DNA from: Mycobacterium tilburgii
Lineage (GTDB): Bacteria; Actinomycetota; Actinomycetes; Mycobacteriales; Mycobacteriaceae
Assembly (NCBI RefSeq): GCF_902168065.1
Contig: NZ_LR655702.1
Span: 1-64,000 of the forward strand
Reading direction: 5' to 3'
DNA: 64,000 nt
In this document: one piece after another, positions 1 to 8,371 of the stretch
Layout: each line of letters starts with the position of its first letter
Numbering within the stretch: position 1 is the first letter of the stretch
The notes under the pieces: generated by a model
Told to the model about the DNA's origin: nothing
What the model saw: the letters and a program-made list of their open reading frames with translations, nothing else
Database searches by the model: none
Made by a program: the position numbers and the translations under genes

Positions 1-85
1 ATACTGGAAACGGCGTGGAGCTCCGAGGGGTGGGTGTCGGGGGGGCGGGTCGTCACCGACGGCGTGACCCCCTGTAGGAAGCCAC

Positions 86-568
86 TCAGCGCTGCCGCTG
101 CAGCACCGCCGCCAGATGATGCTGCAGGGGCTGACCGACCGCACCCATCCGCACCGAGTACGACAGTCCGTCGCCGTCGATGCGGAAGGAACGCCCAAGC
201 GCGGAAACCTCTTTGGCGGTCGGGGTCAGCCCCATCGACGTGGTGGCCAGCTCGATGTCGATGACCCCACCGGTGACCCGGTAGGAACTGATCTCGATCT
301 CGGTGACGCCGCTGGGGTGGACCAGCACCAGCTCGAGGTGACCGGGTTCGGGCACCCGGAGGTAACCGGCCTCGGCGTGCAGCGGCACGCCGTCGGCGAC
401 CGCTTTCGTCTTTTGTGCGTAGGCCAGAAACGGCTTGCCCACGTGGGAGAACACCACCTCTTCGAGGTATTCGAACGGCCGGATCGTCGGGTATTCGCCC
501 ACTCCGCGGCCGGCCCAGGTACCCAGCAACGGCGCGAGCGCCTCGAGGTCCGGATGCAGGTCGGGCAT
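86..568 (-). CDS. Nitrobindin-like heme-binding beta-barrel protein (Rv2717c type)
   Basis: This 160-residue cytosolic protein has the nitrobindin/THAP4-C fold signature: the GTWAGRG turn at residues 16-22 at the start of the barrel, followed by alternating beta-strand-like segments. A C-terminal His pair (about residues 150-151) sits where family members hold the proximal heme ligand. Characterised relatives bind ferric heme and react with nitric oxide or peroxynitrite; that role here is inferred from family membership. The frame is open with no lesion. It lies 3 bp downstream of nrdR on the same strand and is probably co-transcribed with it. The ATG at 568 begins MPDLHPDLEAL, the usual start of the family. 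Confidence 0.85.
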   Translation of the reverse strand: MPDLHPDLEALAPLLGTWAGRGVGEYPTIRPFEYLEEVVFSHVGKPFLAYAQKTKAVADGVPLHAEAGYLRVPEPGHLELVLVHPSGVTEIEISSYRVTGGVIDIELATTSMGLTPTAKEVSALGRSFRIDGDGLSYSVRMGAVGQPLQHHLAAVLQRQR

Positions 569-571
569 GCG

Positions 572-1036
572 TCAGCCCCACGTCGATACCTTACGGTGCT
601 GGCGCAGCGAGGCGATCTCCCGTTCGAAATCCTCGGCCGAAGAAAACGACCGGTAGACCGACGCGAACCGCAGGTAGGCCACCTCGTCCAGGTCGCGCAG
701 CGGCCCCAGAATCGCCAGCCCGACCTCGTGGCTGGGAACCTCGGGTGAGCCCGCGGCGCGTACCGCGTCCTCCACCTGCTGGGCCAGCAGGTTCAGCGCG
801 TCCTCGTCCACCTGGCGGCCCTGACAGGCGCGGCGGACCCCCCGGACGACCTTTTCGCGGCTGAACGGCTCGGTCACGCCGCTGCGCTTGACCACGGCCA
901 GGACGGCGGTTTCCACCGTGGTGAACCGGCGACCGCACTCCGGGCAGGACCGGCGGCGCCGAATAGCTTGGCCTTCATCGGTTTCGCGCGAATCGATCAC
1001 TCGCGAGTCGGGATGGCGGCAGAACGGACAGTGCAC
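572..1036 (-). CDS. nrdR: Transcriptional repressor NrdR
   Basis: NrdR is the ATP/dATP-sensing repressor of ribonucleotide reductase operons. The zinc ribbon is complete, with Cys3, Cys6, Cys31 and Cys34 (VHCPFC and SCPECG), and the ATP-cone domain follows (RRFTTVE, VVKRSG). The length of 154 residues is normal. A GTG at 1034-1036 is chosen as start because it places Cys3 and Cys6 at the canonical N-terminus; the frame stays open upstream to 1189, but those residues are antisense to chiZ and do not resemble NrdR. No lesion is seen. The gene lies between chiZ and the nitrobindin-like gene on the same strand. Confidence 0.95.
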   Translation of the reverse strand: MHCPFCRHPDSRVIDSRETDEGQAIRRRRSCPECGRRFTTVETAVLAVVKRSGVTEPFSREKVVRGVRRACQGRQVDEDALNLLAQQVEDAVRAAGSPEVPSHEVGLAILGPLRDLDEVAYLRFASVYRSFSSAEDFEREIASLRQHRKVSTWG

Positions 1037-1198
1037 GGCCGCCGCTCCTTCGTTGTGCCGACATCTCGGAGAACGCTCCGAGCGTACCCGTGCACTCCCG
1101 CGCCCGGCCAACGCAGCCGCGGGATGCAGACGCGCACCGTCCCGAGAGCCGAACAACCCTGGCGTACAGCAGCTTTCGCCAAGTGTCACGAGCCGCCG

Positions 1199-1692
1199 TC
1201 AGCCGACGGGCGCGACCAGCGTGGCCCGCGGCCAGCGCCGGGGAGTTGAGGTTGTTCAGTTCCCGGATGCGGTCGGCGACCTGGCGGGCGGAGGCGGCCG
1301 CCACCACCCGGTGCGCGACGTCCTGCAGCGACTCGCCGGGCTCGACCTGCACCACCGACAGCCGGTCCGGCACCGCAGCGGCGGTGCCGGCGGGTTCCCG
1401 ATTGGCGATCTGCCCGAGGTTCGCCATCAGGCCCAGCCAGAGCGTGATGATCCCCGCCATCAGCGCCAGGGCCAGTGTCGTCTTGACGGTGACCGGCCGC
1501 CGCCGATGCGGCGCCGCCGACATCGCGACCCCGTGCCGCGGTAGCGGATCGGCGTGCCGGCTGGCCGCGACGGCGCGGACCGGCAGGACCGCAGCGTGCG
1601 TTCCTGGTCGTAGCAGGGTCGTGCGCCCAGGTGGCGTCGACGGGGCGCCGAACGCCGCTGGTGCGCGGTGTGACTGTGTGCATGAGCGTCAT
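1199..1692 (-). pseudogene. chiZ: ChiZ/Rv2719c-type LysM cell-wall hydrolase, frameshifted at both ends
   Basis: In M. tuberculosis ChiZ is an SOS-induced membrane-anchored LysM protein that interferes with division after DNA damage. Three blocks in different frames are recognisable here: a basic N-terminal tail starting MTLMHTVTP at the ATG 1690-1692 after a GGAGGA ribosome site; the transmembrane helix and LysM segment ([13 protein letters not shown], then [18 protein letters not shown]) in a second frame; and the last residues LVAPVG followed by TGA at 1199-1201 in a third. The second break, near 1220-1224, looks like a 2-nt loss in an original QT codon pair, so an untouched ribosome would run into nrdR. 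A protein starting at 1523 could still carry the membrane helix and most of LysM, so partial function is not excluded. Confidence 0.75.
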
Positions 1693-1717
1693 GTGCGTCC
1701 TCCGGTGGACTAAGTCC

Positions 1718-1733
1718 TCGCTCGTGTGTTCGA
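1718..1733 (-). promoter_or_regulatory. Candidate LexA (SOS) box for chiZ
   Basis: On the chiZ strand the sequence reads TCGAACACACGAGCGA. The first half-site is perfect and the second matches 4 of 6 positions of the mycobacterial consensus TCGAAC-N4-GTTCGA. It lies 26 bp upstream of the chiZ ATG and just downstream of a TAGTGT -10-like hexamer (1733-1738), a plausible operator position. Confidence 0.5.
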
Positions 1734-1748
1734 CACTATCGCTTGTGC

Positions 1749-1763
1749 GTTCGAAATACGAAC
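1749..1763. promoter_or_regulatory. Palindrome in the chiZ-lexA divergent region
   Basis: GTTCG-AAATA-CGAAC is a perfect inverted repeat with 5-bp arms and a 5-bp centre, located about 60 bp upstream of chiZ. Its half-sites resemble SOS half-sites but in the opposite order, so it may be a degenerate second operator or a site for another factor. Function is not assignable from sequence. Confidence 0.35.
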
Positions 1764-1941
1764 ATTTGAGCGAAGCGTGTCGTACGAGTAAAAACGCTAG
1801 AGCATGCCACCGACAAGTTCGGCTGGCCGCTACGTCTGACATGAGCCTCAAATACCCGATCCGGTTCAAGAGTTACACCATTGTTATTCGCGACGTGGCG
1901 CGCATTGTTCCCGGCGGCCCGGGGACACCCCGACACGCCAG

Positions 1942-1981
1942 TCGAACACATGTTTGATTCTCGACCGGGGGCGGCTACATT
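1942..1981 (+). promoter_or_regulatory. lexA promoter with SOS box
   Basis: Positions 1942-1957 read TCGAACACATGTTTGA, matching 11 of 12 conserved positions of the mycobacterial LexA operator. It overlaps a -35-like TTGATT (1954-1959) that is followed after 16 bp by a -10-like TACATT (1976-1981). The predicted start of transcription falls at or within a base or two of the lexA ATG at 1988, with no Shine-Dalgarno sequence in front of it. This implies a LexA-autorepressed and probably leaderless transcript. Confidence 0.8.
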
Positions 1982-1987
1982 TGTCCC

Positions 1988-2689
1988 ATGAGCGACAGTA
2001 ACGACCTCGCCGCCGTCGGCGCCGCCGACCGGTTGCATCCCGTGGATTCGTCGCTTACCCAGCGGCAGCGCACCATCCTGAACGTCATCCGGGAATCGGT
2101 GACCAGCCGCGGATATCCGCCGAGCATTAGGGAGATCGGCGATGCCGTCGGCCTGACCTCGACCTCATCGGTGACGCATCAGCTGCGCACCCTCGAAGGC
2201 AAGGGCTACCTGCGTCGCGACCCGAACCGCCCGCGCGCAGTCGATGTGCGCGGCGCCGACGACGGCGCGGCGGCCGCGCCGGTCACCGAGGTCGCCGGCT
2301 CCGACGCGCTGCCGGAGCCCACGTTCGTCCCCATGCTCGGACGCATCGCGGCCGGTGGACCGATCCTGGCCCAAGAGACGGTCGAAAACGTGTTCCCCCT
2401 CCCCCGCGAGTTGGTCGGCGAGGGCACGCTGTTTCTGCTCAAGGTGGTCGGCGACTCGATGATCGAGGCCGCGATCTGCGACGGCGACTGGGTGGTGGTG
2501 CGGCAGCAGAATGTCGCCGACAACGGTGACATCGTCGCCGCTATGCTCGATGGTGAAGCCACCGTCAAGACGTTCAAGCGGGCCAACGGTCAGGTGTGGC
2601 TATTGCCGCACAATCCCGCCCTCGATCCCATTCCTGGCAACGACGCGACCGTGCTCGGCAAGGTCGTCACCGTCATCCGCAAGGTGTAG
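1988..2689 (+). CDS. lexA: LexA repressor, SOS regulator and self-cleaving protease
   Basis: LexA binds SOS boxes as a dimer and cleaves itself when stimulated by RecA filaments. The 233-residue frame holds an N-terminal winged helix (about 22-88, with [19 protein letters not shown]), an Ala/Asp-rich linker, and a C-terminal S24 peptidase domain. The cleavage site is Ala122-Gly123 within GRIAAGG, the nucleophile is Ser157 (VGDSM) and the general base is Lys194 (ATVKTF). The gene is transcribed divergently from chiZ and ends 2 bp from the convergent LGFP gene. Its own SOS box lies 30 bp upstream. No lesion is seen. Confidence 0.97.
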   Translation: MSDSNDLAAVGAADRLHPVDSSLTQRQRTILNVIRESVTSRGYPPSIREIGDAVGLTSTSSVTHQLRTLEGKGYLRRDPNRPRAVDVRGADDGAAAAPVTEVAGSDALPEPTFVPMLGRIAAGGPILAQETVENVFPLPRELVGEGTLFLLKVVGDSMIEAAICDGDWVVVRQQNVADNGDIVAAMLDGEATVKTFKRANGQVWLLPHNPALDPIPGNDATVLGKVVTVIRKV

Positions 2690-2691
2690 GC

Positions 2692-4971
2692 TCACTGGGC
2701 TTTCGTGAAGCCGTTGACCAGCGCGGCCTCCTCGCTGGACAGCCAAATCTCGGCGGGAGTGTCGCGGTAGAGGTCGCTGTCGGGCGTGTAGTACAGGCCG
2801 AAGCGGGTGCTGGCCTTAATCGGGTAACCGTCGGGAATTTGGTACGGATCGTCGAGCGGCATGTGGATGGTGGGCCGCCCGGCCGGCCCCAGGGCGTGTG
2901 CGAGGTCGTCGTCATCGTCGGCGGCCGCGTGCCGCCCGCTTCTGGGCGCCGCGGTACCCGTCGGCGGGGCTTCAGCGGCCCCAGCGGCGCCGCCGGTTCC
3001 GTCGACAGCCGGAGACGTGTGCGGCACCGCGACGTCGGGATACTCGGGTTCGGGCTCCTCCTCGCCGACAGGATAGCTCGGTTCCGGATAGGCGTCCTCG
3101 TCGGCGACCTCCGGATAGCCGGTCTCGACAATGACATCCAGGGCATCCGGGTCGGCCACGTCGAGATACTCGGTGCCCGTGTCGTCCGGATAGGCCTCCG
3201 CCGGCACCTCCGGTACCTCATCACCGACCTCGTCATAACCGTCGTCGTCGAGAGCCTGCGCGGACACCTTGAGAAAGGAGTCGGTGTCCACCGTGTCGGA
3301 GTCCCGTTCGTCAGCCTCCGACCGTGTCCACTCATCCTCGCGCTCGGCCGGCGCACGATCGTCGTAGTCGGCCGTGAGCACACCGTTCTCGTCCAGTTCG
3401 GCCGTTTCGGGTGAGTGCGGCCACCGCACCCGTGGCGCACCGTCACCGCCGGGGCCGCCCGTCGTGTGCGGGTCGGCGTACGGCAGGTGCTCGGTCGTGG
3501 CGTCGGTGTACTCGGGACCGTATTCGTAGTCGGACGCCCAGCGCGGCTCGCCCGAGTCGTCGTAACCACCGACGTCGGCGTCACCATCCACACCGTAGGG
3601 AGCGCTCTTGCGCTCGGCGCGGTTGCGGCGCCACCGCAGTGCGACGAACGCCACCAACAGCACCAAGACCAGCAGCGGAACCAGCGCCAGCAGATACCAC
3701 CAGTTGAACGTGTACCAGTTCTTGGCGTGCGGTGCCGCCGCCGAGCTGCTCGGCTGGTTCTGGCCGGACACCTGCAGACCCGACAGCAGCGGAGCCAGGT
3801 TGGCCGGGTCGGTGGAGAACGTGTTCTTCGCGCGGTTCCAGGAGATCTTGCCGCCGGTGAACTTCTGTGAGATCACGTCGCCGTCGACGGTCTGGTCGGC
3901 GACCGGCGCGCCCAGCTTTCCGACCGGGCCGCGCAGCTTGTCCCACGCGGCCTTCATCGCGCCGCGCACGACGAACGCGCCGTGGTCCGACGTCCAGAAG
4001 ATCACCGGCTTGTCGGCCGCGGAGAACGCGACGATGCGGCTGTTAGTCCCGAGGCCACCGTCGGATTCGTTGGCGATCGGGAAACCGAGGTCGCTGTTGA
4101 CCGGGCCGCCGACCGCCTCGTACTTCGCCAGGATGTTGCTCTCGACGGCGTTCGCACCGGTCGCCGGGGTGAAGAACACCTTGCCGCTAGCGAAGTTCTG
4201 TGCGATCCCATCACCGCCGATCGGGTATTGCCCGCCCTGCTTGGCGCCCAGCGGACCGTTGACGCCGCCGGCCGCACGCCAGGCCATGTTGATGGCAGCG
4301 GTGGGATCGATCGCCACCTGCAGGCCCTTCAACTGGTCGGCCAATCCCGCTGGCTCAGTGGTGAATTCCTTGGTTTTACGGTTCCACGAGATCTGCCCGG
4401 CGGCGAACTTTTGCGAGGACACTTCGCCGTCATAGGTTTCGTCGCCGACCGGCGGGCCCAGCACACCGCCGGAGCTGCCGAGCTTGTCCCACGCGGCGTT
4501 CAGGGCGCCGCGCACGACGAACGCGCCGTGATCCGGCGTCCAGAAGATCACCGGCTTGTCGCTGGCCGAGAACGTCATCACGCGGCTGTCCGGCCCGGCC
4601 AGTCCGGGCACTTCATTGATGGTCGGGAAACCCAGATCGCTGCCGGCCGGACCGCCCAGTATGTCGTATTTCTCTAGGATCGGCCCGTAAACGAACCTTG
4701 CGCCCGTCGCCGTGGTGAAAAACATCTTGCCGCCGTCGAAATCGCAGGCGAAGCCGTCGGCGACGGGATAGACATCGCCTTTACGGGCGCCAAGAGGTGA
4801 GGTGTAGCCACCGGCCTTGTCCCACGCGGCCATGATGGCGGCTTCGGCGTCGCCGATCGGAGACGCCGCGGCGGTAGGTGCGAGCAGCACGACGGCCAAC
4901 GCTGTGGTCGCCACGCTGATCAGCACCCGCCCGGCGAGCCTGCGCAATTGACCTCTTCCTCCGTTCACCAA
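2692..4971 (-). CDS. LGFP-repeat membrane-anchored cell-wall protein (Rv2721c type)
   Basis: This 759-residue protein has a signal peptide (about 1-37, ending TAAASP), an extracellular part with six LGFP-type repeats (for example SPLGAR near 58, SDLGFP near 111, GVLGPP near 170, GPLGAK near 239, SDLGFP near 293, GKLGAP near 352), a single transmembrane helix (about 424-446, WYLLALVPLLVLVLLVAF) followed by RWRRNRAER, and a long acidic Asp/Glu/Tyr/Pro-rich cytoplasmic tail. The two halves 45-215 and 225-395 are an internal duplication with a period of about 182 residues. LGFP repeats are known from corynebacterial mycolyltransferases and wall proteins, so wall attachment is inferred. No lesion is seen. 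It converges on lexA. Confidence 0.85.
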   Translation of the reverse strand: MVNGGRGQLRRLAGRVLISVATTALAVVLLAPTAAASPIGDAEAAIMAAWDKAGGYTSPLGARKGDVYPVADGFACDFDGGKMFFTTATGARFVYGPILEKYDILGGPAGSDLGFPTINEVPGLAGPDSRVMTFSASDKPVIFWTPDHGAFVVRGALNAAWDKLGSSGGVLGPPVGDETYDGEVSSQKFAAGQISWNRKTKEFTTEPAGLADQLKGLQVAIDPTAAINMAWRAAGGVNGPLGAKQGGQYPIGGDGIAQNFASGKVFFTPATGANAVESNILAKYEAVGGPVNSDLGFPIANESDGGLGTNSRIVAFSAADKPVIFWTSDHGAFVVRGAMKAAWDKLRGPVGKLGAPVADQTVDGDVISQKFTGGKISWNRAKNTFSTDPANLAPLLSGLQVSGQNQPSSSAAAPHAKNWYTFNWWYLLALVPLLVLVLLVAFVALRWRRNRAERKSAPYGVDGDADVGGYDDSGEPRWASDYEYGPEYTDATTEHLPYADPHTTGGPGGDGAPRVRWPHSPETAELDENGVLTADYDDRAPAEREDEWTRSEADERDSDTVDTDSFLKVSAQALDDDGYDEVGDEVPEVPAEAYPDDTGTEYLDVADPDALDVIVETGYPEVADEDAYPEPSYPVGEEEPEPEYPDVAVPHTSPAVDGTGGAAGAAEAPPTGTAAPRSGRHAAADDDDDLAHALGPAGRPTIHMPLDDPYQIPDGYPIKASTRFGLYYTPDSDLYRDTPAEIWLSSEEAALVNGFTKAQ

Positions 4972-5399
4972 GCCTCCCAGCCGGCGGATATGCCGCTACG
5001 CATGGCCGTGCCTGGCGCGCAGGCATAGCCCGAACGCGGGTCACGAACCACACCAGGATTCGTATTATCGCCGGGCTCGCACAACTTTGCTCTAGCGAAC
5101 AAGAAATACGAAGGCAATTCGCGAATATTACGCAAACGGATACCGCTTCGATGTCGAAATGATGCGGGCGGACGACCGTGTCGCGACCGGCCGTCCATGC
5201 GCTGACCGCGCGCAAACCCAGCAGTTCGCCGACTCTGGACTCGCGCGCAGAAGCAATTCATGGGCACCGATTATTTTGCCGTACACCCACGCCAACAGCG
5301 GGTAAGCCGACGACTTATGCACATTTCGTGTCACCACCCTTGGGTCTCGGGTCTTGCATGACAGCAAAATTGGTTTACCGCCAAGAAGCCGATCCGCGG
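4972..5399. other. Intergenic stretch without a recognisable gene
   Basis: No coding frame here gives a recognisable protein on either strand. In M. tuberculosis the equivalent interval holds Rv2722 and the TerC-like Rv2723; neither is detectable. The 100 bp upstream of the LGFP gene are less G+C rich than the surroundings and probably hold its promoter, but I see no confident -10/-35 pair. Confidence 0.5.
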
Positions 5400-6000
5400 C
5401 TATGCGCCGAGACCGCGTCCGATGATTTCTTTCATGATTTCGGTGGTGCCGCCGTAGATGGTCTGGACCCGGGCGTCGAGATAGGAACGCGCGACCGGGT
5501 ATTCGCGCATGTAGCCGTAACCTCCATGCAGCTGCAAGCACCGGTCGATCAGGTGCACCTGCTTTTCGGTGGAATACCACTTGGCCATCGCCGCCTGCTC
5601 GGCCGTCAGCTTCTTGTCCAGATGCAGGCGGAGGAACTCGTCGACCATGATCCGCACCACGGTGGCCTCGGTCGCCAGCTCGGCCAGCACGAAACGGCTG
5701 TTCTGGAAGCTGCCGATCGGCTTGCCAAAGGCCTTGCGCTCCTTGGTGTATTGCAGGGTCTGAGTCAGCACCTGCTCCATCGCCGCGGCCGCCATGACGG
5801 CAATCGAGATGCGCTCCTGGGGCAGGTTCTGCATCAGTGTAGATGAAGCCCTTGCCCTTCTCGCCAAGCAGGTTCTCGACCGGAACGTGCACGTCGGTGA
5901 AGGACAGCTCGGCCGTGTCCTGTGCATCCAGACCGATCTCGTCCAGATGCCGTCCGCGCTCGAAGCCTTCCATGCCGCGTTCGACGACGAGCAGCGTGGC
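5400..6000 (-). pseudogene. fadE20: Acyl-CoA dehydrogenase FadE20, 5'-deleted and frameshifted
   Basis: Only about the last 200 codons of a FadE-type acyl-CoA dehydrogenase remain. Recognisable blocks run from LLVVERGMEGFERGRHLDE, directly after the hflX stop codon, through DAQDTAELSFTDVHVPVENLLG, then in another frame ERKAFGKPIGSFQNSRFVLAE, LQLHGGYGYMREYPVARSYLD and the catalytic-region motif GGTTEIMKEIIGRGLGA before TAG. The frame breaks near 5839, where the reading ATC-TAC-A-CTG-ATG-CAG shows one extra A relative to the expected family sequence. The first half of the gene and the hflX-fadE20 spacer are missing, so a deletion joined hflX directly to the remnant. Confidence 0.85.
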
Positions 6001-6011
6001 CCGCGGCCAGG

Positions 6012-7442
6012 CTAGTCCGCGGCGTATTGCTGCAGGCTCGCGGCCAGTGCGACCGGCACCCGGGCCTTGATCCGCGTCCCCTCCGGATTGTGTTCGGCCT
6101 GCTGCACGCGACCGTCAGCGTGCACGCGGGAGACCAGGTCGCCGCGGTCATAGGGAATGACGACGTCGACAGCGGTGTCGGCGGGGGCGGCGAGTTCGGC
6201 CATCCGCCGGCGCAACGCGTCGATGCCCTCCCCGGTGCTCGCAGACACGAAGACCGCGCCGGGCAACCCGTGCCGAAGCTGGGCCAGGGTCAGACCGCTG
6301 GCCGCGTCGACCTTGTTCACCACCAACAGCTCGGGCGGCGGATCGCCCTTATGGTCGGTGATGACTTCGGAAATCACCTGGCGCACCGCGCTAATCTGGG
6401 CCGCCGGGTTGACGTCGGAGCCGTCCACGACGTGCACCAGCAGGTCGGCGTCGACGACCTCCTCCAGCGTCGACCGGAACGCCTCGACCAGCTGGGTGGG
6501 CAGATGCCGCACGAATCCCACCGTGTCGGTGAGCACGAACGGCCGGCCGTCCTCAAACTCGGCGCGCCGCGTGGTGGGCTCCAACGTGGCGAACAGCGCG
6601 TCCTGCACCAGCACCCCGGCCCCGGTAAGCGCGTTGATCACGCTGGACTTGCCGGCGTTGGTGTAGCCGACGATCGCGATGGACGGCATGTCGCTGTGCA
6701 GCCGCCGACTGCGCTGGGTGTCGCGGGCCTGCTTCATGTCCTTGATCTCGCGGCGCAGCTTGGACATCCGCTCGCGGATGCGGCGCCGGTCGGTCTCGAT
6801 CTTCGTCTCGCCGGGACCGCGCAGACCCACGCCGCCGCTGCCGCCGGCGCGACCCCCGGCCTGCCGGGACATCGACTCACCCCACCCGCGCAGCCGCGGC
6901 AGCATGTACTCCATCTGCGCCAGGGACACCTGCGCCTTGCCCTCACGGCTGGTGGCGTGCTGGGCGAAGATGTCCAGAATCAGCGCGGTGCGGTCGATGA
7001 CCTTCACCTTAACGGCCTTTTCCAGCGCGGTCAGCTGCGCCGGGGACAGCTCGCCGTCGCAGATGACGGTGTCGGCGCCGGTAGCCACGACCACCTCGCG
7101 CAGCTCCTGCGCCTTGCCCGAGCCGATGTAGGTCGACGGGTCGGGCTTGTCACGGCGCTGGATCAGGCCTTCCAACACCTGGGAGCCGGCGGTTTCAGCC
7201 AGCGCGGCGAGCTCGGCCAGGCTGGCCTGGTTGTCGGCCGCGCTGCCCTCGGTCCACACGCCGACCAACACGACGCGCTCCAGACGCAGCTGGCGATATT
7301 CGACCTCGGAGACATCGGCGAGTTCGGTCGAAAGCCCGGCGACGCGGCGCAGTGCCGACCGGTCTTCGAGAGCGAGTTCACCGAGACTGGGTTCCGGTTG
7401 GTCAACCTGCGGACGGTGCTCCGGTATTGCTGGATGTGTCAT
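6012..7442 (-). CDS. hflX: GTPase HflX, ribosome-associated
   Basis: HflX is an Obg-HflX superfamily GTPase that binds 50S/70S ribosomes and rescues or splits stalled ones under stress. The protein has the N-terminal HflX domain (GSQVLEGLIQRRD, STYIGSGK), a Gly-rich linker with GPGETKIETDRR, and the G domain with G1 GYTNAGKS (about 259-266), G3 DTVGF (about 306-310) and G4 NKVD (about 376-379). An ATG at 7440-7442 is taken as start; an in-frame TTG lies two codons earlier at 7446-7448. The length of about 476 residues is normal. It is followed immediately by the fadE20 remnant and preceded by dapF on the same strand. Confidence 0.93.
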   Translation of the reverse strand: MTHPAIPEHRPQVDQPEPSLGELALEDRSALRRVAGLSTELADVSEVEYRQLRLERVVLVGVWTEGSAADNQASLAELAALAETAGSQVLEGLIQRRDKPDPSTYIGSGKAQELREVVVATGADTVICDGELSPAQLTALEKAVKVKVIDRTALILDIFAQHATSREGKAQVSLAQMEYMLPRLRGWGESMSRQAGGRAGGSGGVGLRGPGETKIETDRRRIRERMSKLRREIKDMKQARDTQRSRRLHSDMPSIAIVGYTNAGKSSVINALTGAGVLVQDALFATLEPTTRRAEFEDGRPFVLTDTVGFVRHLPTQLVEAFRSTLEEVVDADLLVHVVDGSDVNPAAQISAVRQVISEVITDHKGDPPPELLVVNKVDAASGLTLAQLRHGLPGAVFVSASTGEGIDALRRRMAELAAPADTAVDVVIPYDRGDLVSRVHADGRVQQAEHNPEGTRIKARVPVALAASLQQYAAD

Positions 7443-7489
7443 AGGCAATTAGCACATAGTGCACGCCAGATCCGTGGCGTGCATCCAAA

Positions 7490-8356
7490 TTATTGGGCGT
7501 CCCACCACTGCTCGCTCACTTCGCCATGCGCCACCAACACTGAGGGCCCGCGCAGATAGCTGGTCGCGCCGGTGATGGTGACCACCACGTCACCGCCGGG
7601 GACGCGGACGGTCAACGTCCCGGTGTCGGCCCCGGCGTCGGCGAGTGCGGCCACCGCCGCTGCGACCGTTCCCGTTCCGCAGGACCGGGTTTCACCCACG
7701 CCGCGTTCGTGGACCCGCATCTGCACCACGCCTTCCACGGCCGCGGTCAGCACCTCGACATTGACGCCGTCCGGGAACTGCGCACGATCGAAGTGCACCG
7801 GCGCGGCGACGTCCAGAGCGGCCAGCCTGTCGCCGTCAAGCTGCGGATCGACGCACGCCAGGTGGGGGTTGCCGACGTCGATCGCCAGTCCGCGCAACCG
7901 CCTGCCCCCCACCACCGCCTCGCCGCTGCCCAGCCGGTTCGCCTTGCCCATGTCGACGGTGACATCGGCGTTGGTGGCGTCCGCGTGGTGCAGAGTCACC
8001 GTCCGCGGTCCCGCCATCGAGCCGACGACGAACTCGTCGCGGGATTCCATGCCGCTGGCGCGCAGGTAGTGTGCGAACACTCGAACCCCGTTGCCGCACA
8101 TCTGCGCGAACGAACCGTCGGCATTGCGGTAGTCCATGTACCAGTCGCCCGCGGCGACACCGTCGGGCAGCCGGTCGAGCACGCCGACCGCCACGGCGGC
8201 GGACGCGGTGGTGACCCGCAGCACCCCGTCGGCGCCCAGCCCCCGGAGGCGGTCGCACAGCGCGGCCACCCGCTGCGGCGTGAGCGGCAACGCGGCGTCG
8301 ACGTCGGGCAGCAGCACGAAGTCGTTCTGAGTGCCGTGCCCTTTACCGAAGATCAT
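7490..8356 (-). CDS. dapF: Diaminopimelate epimerase
   Basis: DapF converts LL- to meso-diaminopimelate for lysine and peptidoglycan synthesis by a cofactor-independent two-base mechanism. The two catalytic cysteines are visible: Cys87 in [14 protein letters not shown] and Cys226 in [14 protein letters not shown]. The N-terminus [18 protein letters not shown] is the family standard and fixes the ATG at 8356. At 288 residues the length is normal. The gene lies between miaA and hflX on the same strand, as in other mycobacteria. Confidence 0.97.
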   Translation of the reverse strand: MIFGKGHGTQNDFVLLPDVDAALPLTPQRVAALCDRLRGLGADGVLRVTTASAAVAVGVLDRLPDGVAAGDWYMDYRNADGSFAQMCGNGVRVFAHYLRASGMESRDEFVVGSMAGPRTVTLHHADATNADVTVDMGKANRLGSGEAVVGGRRLRGLAIDVGNPHLACVDPQLDGDRLAALDVAAPVHFDRAQFPDGVNVEVLTAAVEGVVQMRVHERGVGETRSCGTGTVAAAVAALADAGADTGTLTVRVPGGDVVVTITGATSYLRGPSVLVAHGEVSEQWWDAQ

Positions 8357-8371
8357 GGTTGGATCACCTGT

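Noticed and set aside
2596..3414. + strand frame opposite the acidic tail of the LGFP protein
   Set aside because: It is the antisense image of a GC-rich low-complexity tail and has no domain.
5922..7559. 545-codon + strand frame opposite hflX
   Set aside because: It mirrors the hflX codon pattern and shows no domain; it is a shadow of a well-supported gene.
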